DNA from: Nitriliruptorales bacterium
Lineage (GTDB): Bacteria > Actinomycetota > Nitriliruptoria > Euzebyales > Egibacteraceae
Assembly: GCA_007126835.1 (NCBI GenBank)
Contig: SLAO01000112.1
Location: forward strand, 1-15,517
Reading direction: 5' to 3'
Length of the DNA stretch: 15,517 nucleotides
A program made the position numbers and the translations under genes. Of the stretch, positions 1-6,786 are shown piece by piece. Each line of letters starts with the position of its first letter. Position 1 is the first letter of the stretch. The notes beneath the pieces were generated by a model. That model was not told the DNA's origin. It ran no database searches and saw only the letters and a list, made by a program, of their open reading frames with translations.

Positions 1-915
1 AGCCGCCATCAACAGCACGCGCGCCTTGGCTCCGTCAAGATCGCCCACGGGCACCGCCCCCGCCTCCACCAGCTGCGCTGAACCCCCTCTCCCCCGCTGC
101 GGCCACACCCCGCCCTGGGGGCACCGGCTTGCCAGGAGCACCACGCAGCCGCCCTCGACCACCTCTCCGACAGCTTCCGCCACGTCGATCGGGGCGGTTC
201 CGGCTCCGAAGGCCTCCAGGACGACGCCGCGCGCTCCCGTCTCGCTGGCGATGCGGATCAACGCGCCGGTGCTCCCGGCAGCGAGCCGCACCAGCTCCAC
301 AGGATGCTCCAGCGACGCCGGGGCAAGCGGCGACCGGGGCGACGCGATGTGCACGTTGACCAAACCGTCTCCGGCCACATGCCCCACGAGGGAGGGGCGG
401 CTGCGGAAGGGGTCGAGTGAGGAGGTGTCGTGCTTGGTCGCGCATGCGGCGGGCCGGACCGTGCCGCCCAGGCATACGAACACCCCAGAGCCACGCAGGT
501 CGTCGCGGCCGGCCACGATGACCGCGTCACGGATGTTGCCGGGCCCGTCGGCGGCGGGGTGGTCGGCAGGGCGCTGGGCCCCCGTGAACACCACGGGGGC
601 CGGTGCGTCGTGCCAGAGGTCGGTGAGGAACGCTGCCTCTTCGAGGATGTCTGTGCCGTGCAGCACCACAACGCCGTCGACCTCGGCGCCCTCGACCTCG
701 CCCACCACCGCGCGCGCCACGAGCTCGATGTCGTCGATCGTCATCAGGTGGCTGGGCAGACGGAGGACGTCACGGCAGGTCAGCTCAGCGAGCTCTTCCA
801 GGTCGGGGACCGCGGACAGCAACTCGGCGCCGGTGCGCAGTGGCTGCTCCGCGGCTGCGCTGACCGTCGCGATCGTGCCTCCCGTGGCGAGGATGGTGAT
901 GCGTGGACGACCCAC
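1..915 (-). CDS. Asparaginase family protein (3' end cut by window edge)
   Basis: Asparaginases hydrolyse L-asparagine (some also glutamine or other omega-amides) to the acid plus ammonia. The 305 codons in the window show the family signatures: ATGGTIA near residues 10-16 with the nucleophile candidate T14, HGTD at 86-89 supplying T88 and D89, and ATK with K161. These match the T12/T89/D90/K162 set of E. coli AnsB with almost constant offset. The C-terminal end reads GDLDGAKARVLLMAA at the window edge, so only a few residues are missing. The start is GTG at 915, preceded by AGAAGGG (921-927) with 5-nt spacing. It lies 25 nt after the stop of the upstream hydrolase gene, so the two are probably co-transcribed. 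One oddity is that HGTD is followed by I rather than the usual T. No signal peptide is seen, so it is likely cytoplasmic (type I-like). The preferred substrate is not determined; the neighbours suggest an amide produced by the pathway rather than only asparagine. Confidence 0.9.
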   Translation of the reverse strand, partial: MGRPRITILATGGTIATVSAAAEQPLRTGAELLSAVPDLEELAELTCRDVLRLPSHLMTIDDIELVARAVVGEVEGAEVDGVVVLHGTDILEEAAFLTDLWHDAPAPVVFTGAQRPADHPAADGPGNIRDAVIVAGRDDLRGSGVFVCLGGTVRPAACATKHDTSSLDPFRSRPSLVGHVAGDGLVNVHIASPRSPLAPASLEHPVELVRLAAGSTGALIRIASETGARGVVLEAFGAGTAPIDVAEAVGEVVEGGCVVLLASRCPQGGVWPQRGRGGSAQLVEAGAVPVGDLDGAKARVLLMAA

Positions 916-920
916 GTCTA

Positions 921-927
921 CCCTTCT
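921..927 (-). promoter_or_regulatory. Ribosome binding site of the asparaginase gene
   Basis: AGAAGGG on the minus strand, 5 nt before GTG 915. It decides the start, because no ATG is available nearby in this frame. Confidence 0.6.
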
Positions 928-940
928 GGCCCGATGCGTC

Positions 941-1831
941 CTACGGCTTTGGCACTCGACGCGCGAAGTCGTCCGCCACCTCCTCGAAGGTTGCCCACCG
1001 CGCCCCCGGGTGCGCGTTGATGTGTGCGAGCAGTCGCTCGAGCATCAACAGCACCTGCGGCCGCCCGGACACGTCGGGGTGGATGGTCAGCAGGTAGACG
1101 CCGTAGTCCATCTCTCGGTAGACCCAGTCGAACTGGTCCTTCCACAGCTGCTCGATGTCCCGCGGGCTCACGAAGCCATGGCTGTTGGGATTCGCCTTGA
1201 TGAACATCATCGGGGGCAGGTCATCGAGGTACCAGCTCGCCGGCAGCTCGATCAGCTGGCTCGGGCTGCCTGGCTGGTAGGGCTTCATCCACGCGTCGGC
1301 TGGCTGGTCGAAGTCGATCTTGGTCCAGCGTTCTCCAACCGGCGCGTAGTACGGCGTGTGGTCGTCGTGCATCAGGCTGTTGTCGTACTTCACCCCAGCA
1401 TCCAGCAGCAGCTCTACAGAGTGCGCCGACAGCTCCCACCACGGCGCCACGTAACCGGCAGGCCGGCGTCCCGCGACGTCTTCCACCAACTCAATGCAGC
1501 GGTGCAGGATCGACTCCTCCTGGTCACGAGTGAGGTGGAGCGGGTTCTCGTGGGAGTACCCGTGCATGCCGACTTCGTGGCCGGCCTCGACGACGGCCTC
1601 GGCCTGGTGCGGGAAGGATTCGATGGAGTGGCCCGGAAAGAACCACGTCGACGGCAACTCGTTGCGGCGGAAGAACTCGAGCAAGCGGGGGATGCCGACT
1701 TCCCCCGCGAACACGCCACGGCTGATGTCCATCGGCGAGTCCTCCCCGCCGTAGGACCCGAGCCACCCTGCGACGGCATCAACGTGGACTCCGAACGCGC
1801 ACAGGATCTCTTTTCCGTTGGGGTTGGCCAT
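941..1831 (-). CDS. Polysaccharide deacetylase superfamily hydrolase, PuuE/imidase-like
   Basis: A 296-residue NodB-fold metal hydrolase. Near the N-terminus it has VHVDAVAGW with D18, then SYGGEDSP, then GHEVGMHGYSHE with H90 and H94, APWW near the third motif, MHDDHTPYY, and a C-terminal TIHPDVSGRP. The Asp and two His are the expected metal ligands. Their 72/4-residue spacing resembles what I recall for the Helicobacter HP0310 protein. This subgroup also contains PuuE allantoinase and cyclic imidases, which open rings, so the name polysaccharide deacetylase may mislead. There is no signal peptide or wall-binding domain, which argues for a cytoplasmic small-molecule substrate. I chose ATG 1831 because AGAGGAG precedes it by 6 nt; an upstream in-frame ATG at 1894 would overlap the ABC ATPase gene and adds a poorly conserved-looking tail. 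It follows the transporter genes and precedes an asparaginase, suggesting a catabolic role for an imported amide, imide or ureide. The family is secure; the reaction is inferred. Confidence 0.88.
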   Translation of the reverse strand: MANPNGKEILCAFGVHVDAVAGWLGSYGGEDSPMDISRGVFAGEVGIPRLLEFFRRNELPSTWFFPGHSIESFPHQAEAVVEAGHEVGMHGYSHENPLHLTRDQEESILHRCIELVEDVAGRRPAGYVAPWWELSAHSVELLLDAGVKYDNSLMHDDHTPYYAPVGERWTKIDFDQPADAWMKPYQPGSPSQLIELPASWYLDDLPPMMFIKANPNSHGFVSPRDIEQLWKDQFDWVYREMDYGVYLLTIHPDVSGRPQVLLMLERLLAHINAHPGARWATFEEVADDFARRVPKP

Positions 1832-1837
1832 TTGCGT

Positions 1838-1844
1838 CTCCTCT
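1838..1844 (-). promoter_or_regulatory. Ribosome binding site fixing the hydrolase start
   Basis: AGAGGAG on the minus strand, 6 nt before ATG 1831. It favours this start over the in-frame ATG at 1894, which would overlap the preceding ATPase gene by 20 nt. Confidence 0.65.
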
Positions 1845-1874
1845 CTGCCGTGCCGTTGCGTGGCTCCCGGGCTG

Positions 1875-2585
1875 TCAGATGCCGAGGTACGCACGACGAA
1901 CCTCGTCGGACGCGGCGAGGTCGGCGGCCGTCCCGCTGGTGGCCACCGTCCCGTTCTCTAACACCAGACCGCGATCGACGAGCTTCAAGGTCTGGGCCGC
2001 GTTCTGCTCGACGATCAGGACCGTCACGCCTTCTTGGTGGATCACATCGATGCGTTGCATGACCTCCTGCACGAGCAGGGGAGCAAGACCCAGCGACGGC
2101 TCGTCGAGCATCAGCAGCCGTGGCTGGCCCATGAGGGCGCGAGCGAGCGCCAGCATCTGCTGCTCGCCCCCTGACAGCGACCCGGCCATCTGGCTTCCAC
2201 GGTCCTTCAAGCGAGGGAACAGTTCGAGAGCGAACGCGAGTCGCTCGTCCGCACTGGCTCGCGCGCGCTGGGCATAGGCGCCGAGGCGCAGGTTGTCGAA
2301 CACGGACAGGAACGGGAACACCAGGCGACCTTCGGGAACTTGGATCAAGCCCCTGTCGACCCGTTCGTGCGGTGGCACGTGCGTGATCGTCTCACCAGCG
2401 AACCGGATCGTGCCGGCGGCGACTGGCGCTAGGCCGGAGATCGCCCGCAGCAACGTCGTCTTTCCCGCAGCGTTCGCCCCGAGGACCGCGACGGCCTCTC
2501 CTTCGTCCACGCTCACCGAGACGGAGGAGAGCGCGCACATGTCGCCGTAGTAGACCGCGACGTCCTCGACGTCAAGCAGGGTCAT
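1875..2585 (-). CDS. livF: HAAT-family ABC transporter ATPase, LivF type
   Basis: A 236-residue ATPase that energises uptake with the LivH/LivM-type permeases on the inner face of the membrane. Walker A is GANAAGKTT (36-44), the Q-loop is at Q82, the signature LSGGEQQ is at 137-143, and Walker B ends in LDEP (160-163). The switch position reads VEQN rather than a histidine, which is usual for LivF proteins. The usual second G of Walker A (GANGAGKT) is A here, but the essential G-K-T is intact. ATG 2585 was chosen because GGAGGA (2590-2595) stands 4 nt before it and the protein then begins in typical LivF fashion; an earlier in-frame start would add 25 unlikely residues. The start overlaps the end of the LivG gene by 14 nt, so translation is probably coupled. 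Liv names indicate family only; the substrate need not be branched-chain amino acids. Confidence 0.93.
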   Translation of the reverse strand: MTLLDVEDVAVYYGDMCALSSVSVSVDEGEAVAVLGANAAGKTTLLRAISGLAPVAAGTIRFAGETITHVPPHERVDRGLIQVPEGRLVFPFLSVFDNLRLGAYAQRARASADERLAFALELFPRLKDRGSQMAGSLSGGEQQMLALARALMGQPRLLMLDEPSLGLAPLLVQEVMQRIDVIHQEGVTVLIVEQNAAQTLKLVDRGLVLENGTVATSGTAADLAASDEVRRAYLGI

Positions 2586-3321
2586 CGGATCCTCCGGCAC
2601 CAGCGGCATCTTCGACGGGTTGTCCGAGGTACGCGGAGATGACGCCCGGGTGGTGGGCAACCTCCTCGGGTGTTCCTTCCGCGAGCTTGGCGCCCTGGTT
2701 TAAGACCACGATGTGATCAGCGAGCTGCATGATCGCCTTCATGTTGTGCTCAATGATCAGGAAGGTGGCTCCGTCGTGGTTCAGCCGACGGATCAAGTCG
2801 AGCGCTTCGTTCACCTCGGTGGGGGTCAACCCGCCCATGATCTCGTCGAGGAGCAGCAGCCGCGCATCCGTCGCCAGGGCGCGGGCGAGCTCGAGACGTT
2901 TCCGGAGGGCCAGGGGCAGCCCTCGGGCGTAGCTGCGGGCGAATGACTCCAGTCCGAGGGTGGCGAGGGCCTCTCGTGCCACGTCCCGCGCACCCGCCAC
3001 GCGATGTCCCCGGGTGAGCGCCGCGACGACGACGTTGTCCAGCACCGATAGGTTGCCGAACGGCTTGACGATCTGGAAGGTGCGCCCGATCCCGCGGCGG
3101 CTCCGATCCGCGGGGTCGAGGCGCGCGATGTCCTCGCCTTCGAACCGCACCGTACCGGCGGTGGGGCGCACGAGCCCAGATACCACGTTGAACGTCGTCG
3201 TCTTGCCTGCGCCGTTGGGGCCGATGAGACCGACGATCTGGCCCTCCTCGACGGCGAAGCTGACATGGTCAACTGCCCGCAGCCCGCTGAAATCGACCGT
3301 GACGTCGGTCAGCCCGAGCAT
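2572..3321 (-). CDS. livG: HAAT-family ABC transporter ATPase, LivG type
   Basis: A 249-residue ATPase, partner of the LivF-type subunit. Walker A is GPNGAGKTT (34-42), the Q-loop GRTFQ ends at Q83, Walker B LLLLDE ends at E160, and the H-loop is H192 in IEHNM. The ABC signature is degenerate: LPLALRKRLE (135-144) replaces LSGGQ, and the D-loop region reads MGGLTPTE instead of EPxxGL. I recall this as the pattern of a recognised LivG subfamily, so it is probably functional with the LivF site carrying the canonical signature. The start is ATG 3321, sharing one base with the LivM stop (TGATG) and preceded by a G-rich GGGGGG. The frame stays open far upstream across the LivM gene, but that extension is a shadow. 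It acts in a heterodimer with LivF for import. Confidence 0.93.
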   Translation of the reverse strand: MLGLTDVTVDFSGLRAVDHVSFAVEEGQIVGLIGPNGAGKTTTFNVVSGLVRPTAGTVRFEGEDIARLDPADRSRRGIGRTFQIVKPFGNLSVLDNVVVAALTRGHRVAGARDVAREALATLGLESFARSYARGLPLALRKRLELARALATDARLLLLDEIMGGLTPTEVNEALDLIRRLNHDGATFLIIEHNMKAIMQLADHIVVLNQGAKLAEGTPEEVAHHPGVISAYLGQPVEDAAGAGGSDDPA

Positions 3322-4367
3322 CAGCCCCCCGCCCCTCGGCGTCCGATCCACCGCAAGAGCGCCCGGAGGCCGGGCAGCGCCCCCCGGGGGGCCGCAAGCA
3401 CGATGACCACGAGCAAGAAGCCGTAGACCATCAGCGCCGGTCCCCCGCCGACTTCGGCGCGCAAGATCTCGCCGAGCGGGATCACGATGATCGCTCCCAG
3501 TAAGGGCCCCCACGCCGTACCCATCCCCCCGACGATGGCGATCAGAGCGATCTGCACCGACAGCTCGAACCGCGTGGTGCTCGAGGGATCGATGTACTGC
3601 ACGAACTGTGCGTACACCGTGCCGGCAAGCGCGGTCAGTGCCGCTGACAACGAGGCCGCCACGAGCTTCCAACGCACCACGCGCACGCCGATGGAGCGAG
3701 CAGCGTCCTCGTCCTCCCGAATCGCCACCAGGTAGTAGCCGAACCGCGACCGTTCGATCCACAGGGTGGTGCCCACGACCAGCGCGACCAGTGCCAGGCC
3801 GACGTACCAGTAGGCCTCGAGTGACGCGAAGAGCATGTTCTCCCAGCCACCGTCGAACGGGACCACGAGTCCGGCGGCGCCACGAGTGATCCCCCGCAGG
3901 TTGACCGCGAGGATGTTGACGACCACCCCGAAGGCCAAGGTGGCCAGCACGAAGAACGGCCCCCGTAGGCGGAACGTCAGCGCCCCAAGCAGGAGGCCCA
4001 GCAGGCCGGCGAAGGCGGCACCGGCGAGCATCCCCAGCCACGGGGAGATGCCGAGTTCGAGGAACAACAAGGTCGAGGTGTACGCCCCCACGCCGAGGAA
4101 CGCCGCGTGGCCCAGGGAGAGTCCGCCCGCGTAGCCCGCAGCGATGTTCCACGCGCTGGCCAGCGCGCCCCAGATGAGCACCTGCACGGCGAGATCGACC
4201 CAGTAGCCGCTCGGCAGCATCCATGGGAAGACGAGCAGCGCGGCCAGTGCGGCCAGCAGCCCGACGATCCTCGGAATGCGCGGGCGGCGGGAGGGCTCGC
4301 CTTGAGAGCCTCCGCCAGCCGCGGCGGTCGCCGTGACCGCGGCGCTCGATTGCTTGTCTGTGGCCAT
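3321..4367 (-). CDS. livM: HAAT-family ABC transporter permease, LivM type
   Basis: A 348-residue integral membrane protein forming half of the translocation path. An Ala/Gly-rich cytoplasmic tail of about 35 residues precedes the first membrane helix; roughly nine to ten hydrophobic segments follow. Family landmarks are GYAGGLSLGHAAFLGVGAY and the cytoplasmic coupling loop AIREDEDAARSIGV. ATG 4367 immediately follows the LivH stop (4368-4370), and AAGGGG lies 5 nt upstream inside the LivH gene, so the two are translated together. The stop overlaps the LivG start by one base. It works with the upstream permease, the two ATPases and the lipoprotein receptor. The transported compound cannot be read from the sequence. 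Confidence 0.93.
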   Translation of the reverse strand: MATDKQSSAAVTATAAAGGGSQGEPSRRPRIPRIVGLLAALAALLVFPWMLPSGYWVDLAVQVLIWGALASAWNIAAGYAGGLSLGHAAFLGVGAYTSTLLFLELGISPWLGMLAGAAFAGLLGLLLGALTFRLRGPFFVLATLAFGVVVNILAVNLRGITRGAAGLVVPFDGGWENMLFASLEAYWYVGLALVALVVGTTLWIERSRFGYYLVAIREDEDAARSIGVRVVRWKLVAASLSAALTALAGTVYAQFVQYIDPSSTTRFELSVQIALIAIVGGMGTAWGPLLGAIIVIPLGEILRAEVGGGPALMVYGFLLVVIVLAAPRGALPGLRALLRWIGRRGAGG

Positions 4368-5252
4368 CTACGCCCCTTGGTACACCTCAGCGCCCCGTCG
4401 GCCGAACAGGCCTTGTGGCCTGAGGACGAGGACGGCCATAAAGACAGCGAAGTACGCGATCTCCGCCCACGCCGCACCGATCATGAAACCGACGACGGAT
4501 TGGACGACCCCGATGAGCAGCGCCGCGATGACCGCGCCGGGCACGCTGCCGAGACCGCCCAGCACGACGATCACGAAGGCGGTGATCACGAACGACAGCC
4601 CCACGCGCGGGACGACCGAGAAGACCGGAGCCGCGATTGCGCCCATGGCGCCGGCCCCGGCGACGGCGATGGCGTAGGTCATCATGTACACGCGCTGGAC
4701 GTTGATGCCCATCAACGCGGCGGCGTCGCGGTTCTGCGCCACCGCCTGGATGGCCTTGCCAAACCGCGTGTTGTTCAGGAACGCCCAGAGCGCCAGCGCC
4801 AGCACCAAGGCGACGCCGAAGGACACCACCAGCGGCACGCTGGCGCGCACCTCGCCCAGGGTGAACGCGGTGCCTGTGTAGCCGGTGGTCACCGATCGAG
4901 TGTCGGCTGACCACACTGTGAGCGCGGCGTTCTGCAGGAAGATCGACAGACCCAGCGTGGCGAACACGACGGTGACCTCAGGCGCTCCGATCGTTCGGCG
5001 GATGATGAGCCGGTCGACGAGCAACCCGAGGGCGAAGATGGCCGGCACCACGACGAAGACCGACAGGTAGGGGTCGATGTCCCAAAGGGCCCACATCCAG
5101 TACGCCCCGTACATGCCGAGCATCATGAACTCGCCATGCGCGAAGTTGACCACCCGGAGCACGCCGAAGATCAGCGTGAGACCGACGGCCAGCAGCGCGT
5201 AGATCCCGCCGGTCAGCAAGCCGGACGTGACAATCTGCAGGGCAAGGTCCAA
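4368..5252 (-). CDS. livH: HAAT-family ABC transporter permease, LivH type
   Basis: A 294-residue membrane protein, the other half of the translocation channel. It opens with the classic LivH sequence GGIYALLAVGLTLIFGV followed by VVNFAHGEFMMLGMYGAY, and has about eight hydrophobic segments. The start is TTG at 5252 (first residues MDLALQ), supported by AAAGGG (5258-5263) 5 nt upstream and by agreement with the usual LivH N-terminus. A 133-nt non-coding gap with a strong stem-loop separates it from the binding-protein gene upstream, while downstream spacing to the LivM gene is zero. The function is import of an amino acid, amide, urea-like or related small compound. Confidence 0.93.
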   Translation of the reverse strand: MDLALQIVTSGLLTGGIYALLAVGLTLIFGVLRVVNFAHGEFMMLGMYGAYWMWALWDIDPYLSVFVVVPAIFALGLLVDRLIIRRTIGAPEVTVVFATLGLSIFLQNAALTVWSADTRSVTTGYTGTAFTLGEVRASVPLVVSFGVALVLALALWAFLNNTRFGKAIQAVAQNRDAAALMGINVQRVYMMTYAIAVAGAGAMGAIAAPVFSVVPRVGLSFVITAFVIVVLGGLGSVPGAVIAALLIGVVQSVVGFMIGAAWAEIAYFAVFMAVLVLRPQGLFGRRGAEVYQGA

Positions 5253-5257
5253 CGGAT

Positions 5258-5263
5258 CCCTTT
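5258..5263 (-). promoter_or_regulatory. Ribosome binding site for the LivH TTG start
   Basis: AAAGGG on the minus strand, 5 nt before TTG 5252. It supports the non-ATG start. Confidence 0.55.
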
Positions 5264-5341
5264 CTCCGACGCTCCGGCCTCCAGCCGCTTGCCCGCTGGC
5301 GGGGCGTGGCTGCGGTACGGCCCTGTCACCGGGCAGCCGAG

Positions 5342-5373
5342 GGTCGGGCGCACCGCGCAGGGCGCGCCCGACC
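5342..5373 (-). terminator. GC-rich stem-loop after the binding-protein gene (attenuator or mRNA-stabilising hairpin)
   Basis: GGTCGGGCGC (5342-5351 as read on plus) pairs perfectly with GCGCCCGACC (5364-5373) around a 12-nt loop, 12 nt past the binding-protein stop at 5386. No T-run follows on the minus strand, so this is not a textbook intrinsic terminator. Partial termination, or protection of the upstream message from 3' exonucleases, is the usual explanation for such hairpins between receptor and permease genes. Confidence 0.55.
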
Positions 5374-5385
5374 GGCCCTCATCGG

Positions 5386-6750
5386 CTAGTCGTCTTCGGG
5401 CTCTTCGATTTCGTCACGCTCGGCCCATGGCGGCAACGGGACGTTGATCGTGTCCGCCACCGCGAGCTCTTCGGGGAAGACGACCGACAGGTCGAGATCC
5501 TGCCACTGCTGCACGACGGGGTCCGCACGCAGGTTCTGTCCCGGCGTTTCATGGTCGGGACCGGCGAACTCGAACCCGAACCCCGTAATCGAATCCTCGG
5601 CTGCAACGTCGACCTCCTGGGCGGCAGCCAGCAGATCCTCGGTGCTGGTGGACTCGGCGTTGGGCAGGACCTCGTTCAAGAACACCCAGGTCCCCATGAA
5701 GCCCCAGTCGGTGTAGACGCCCTGGGCGTAGCCTTCCTCCTCGAGCCTATCCTGCATGCGGCCGAGGAGGTCCTGCGCGTCTTGGGAGAGCGCGTCGGTA
5801 TCGATCGATCCCGAGGTCGGGGGGACGACATTGAAGATCCCGTCCGACGCGTCGCCGAGTGGCTCGGCGAAGTCGCTCTGGCCGTACCCCCCGCCGGCGC
5901 CGATCGCCGCCGGGATCTCGATGTCGAGTTCCTGCGCCTGGCGCCAGAACAAGATCCCGTCCGAAATCTGCGAGACGTGGATGAGCGCGTCGGCGTCCTC
6001 CTCGTCGATGCGCAGCAGGGTCGAGGAGAAGTCCGACACCGTTGCCGCGTCGTAGCTCTCGTCCAAGACCAGCTCGACCGGGGAGTCCTCGAGTGCGTCC
6101 AACGCCGCTTCGGCGATCGACGTGCCGAACTCGTCGTCGCTGTAGACCATCGCGACTCGCATCTCATCCGCATCGACCCCGAGCTCGTCGGCGAGGCCGG
6201 AGCCGATGAACTCGACCGCGTAGGCCCCAAGGGCACGCGACGAGATCGTCGTTCGCAGCACGTTGTCAGGTCCCTCGGTGATCCCGGCTGCGAACGCGGT
6301 GGTCTCCAAGTACAGGGTGTCGAGGCGTTGTGCCGCCGGAACTGCAGCGCTGGCGATCGCGCTGGCGTAGGTGCCGACGATGACGTCGACCTCGTCTTCT
6401 TCGACGAGTTGGCGCACCGCGGACGTACCGGCTTCCGGGTCGGGGGCGTCGGCGTCGACGAGCTCCACCGGAGTGCCGTCTAGCCCGCCGTCCTCGTTGA
6501 ACAGCTCCACCGCGACCTCTACGCCCTGCAGCGCCTCGGTCGCCTCGAACGCCAGATCGCCGGACTGCGGGAACATCGCGCCGATCCGCACCTGGTCGTC
6601 GGTGTCGTCATCGACGCCGTTCTCCGCGGGGGCGTCATCGTCGGGGTCATCGACCTCCTCGGCCGCGTCGTCTGCCTCGCACGCGACGAGGGCAAAGGCA
6701 AACAGGCCGAGGAGGACGAGCAGCAACGCATGTCGTGTGATAGGTCTCAT
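5386..6750 (-). CDS. HAAT-family ABC transporter substrate-binding lipoprotein
   Basis: A 454-residue extracytoplasmic receptor of the amino acid/amide type (periplasmic binding protein, Peripla_BP_6 kind). The N-terminus has an arginine-containing n-region, a hydrophobic stretch and a lipobox LVAC with C24, so it should be lipid-anchored outside the membrane. A very acidic linker of about 25 residues, rich in D and E, follows. The binding fold then starts with VRIGAMFPQSGDLA, and VDVIVGTYASAIASAAVPAAQ and VYSDDEFG follow. The whole mature protein is strongly acidic. I chose ATG 6750, because GGAGGA lies 6 nt upstream; a TTG directly before it, at 6753, would be too close. It follows the GntR regulator by 36 nt and precedes the permease genes. 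The ligand is unknown; the downstream hydrolase and asparaginase suggest a nitrogenous amide-like compound. Confidence 0.92.
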   Translation of the reverse strand: MRPITRHALLLVLLGLFAFALVACEADDAAEEVDDPDDDAPAENGVDDDTDDQVRIGAMFPQSGDLAFEATEALQGVEVAVELFNEDGGLDGTPVELVDADAPDPEAGTSAVRQLVEEDEVDVIVGTYASAIASAAVPAAQRLDTLYLETTAFAAGITEGPDNVLRTTISSRALGAYAVEFIGSGLADELGVDADEMRVAMVYSDDEFGTSIAEAALDALEDSPVELVLDESYDAATVSDFSSTLLRIDEEDADALIHVSQISDGILFWRQAQELDIEIPAAIGAGGGYGQSDFAEPLGDASDGIFNVVPPTSGSIDTDALSQDAQDLLGRMQDRLEEEGYAQGVYTDWGFMGTWVFLNEVLPNAESTSTEDLLAAAQEVDVAAEDSITGFGFEFAGPDHETPGQNLRADPVVQQWQDLDLSVVFPEELAVADTINVPLPPWAERDEIEEPEDD

Positions 6751-6756
6751 CAAGAT

Positions 6757-6762
6757 TCCTCC
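6757..6762 (-). promoter_or_regulatory. Ribosome binding site of the binding-protein gene
   Basis: GGAGGA on the minus strand, with 6 nt to ATG 6750 and only 3 nt to the adjacent TTG 6753. The spacing picks the ATG. Confidence 0.65.
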
Positions 6763-6786
6763 GTATCGATTCGTCTACGACTCATA

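Larger units (their letters stand above)
5253..5385 (-). promoter_or_regulatory. Intercistronic region between binding protein and permease genes
   Basis: 133 nt without a gene, inside an otherwise tightly packed cluster. It holds one perfect 10-bp inverted repeat (listed separately) close to the stop of the binding-protein gene, then GC-rich sequence with a weaker short hairpin near 5292-5303, then the LivH ribosome binding site. I see no convincing -35/-10 pair. It most likely sets a lower expression level for the transporter subunits than for the receptor. Confidence 0.45.

Noticed and set aside
26..2062. Plus-strand open frame of 678 codons across the asparaginase, hydrolase and LivF genes
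   Set aside because: It is antisense to three genes with clear family motifs. Its translation is rich in S, T, R and P with no recognisable domain, as expected from high-GC shadow frames.
3322..4224. Long upstream extension of the LivG frame through the LivM gene
   Set aside because: The extension has no transporter motif and covers LivM in another frame. The TGATG junction at 3321 is the natural start.
5227..6483. Plus-strand open frame of 418 codons opposite the substrate-binding protein
   Set aside because: It is a shadow of the acidic receptor gene, and no motif or credible start was found.
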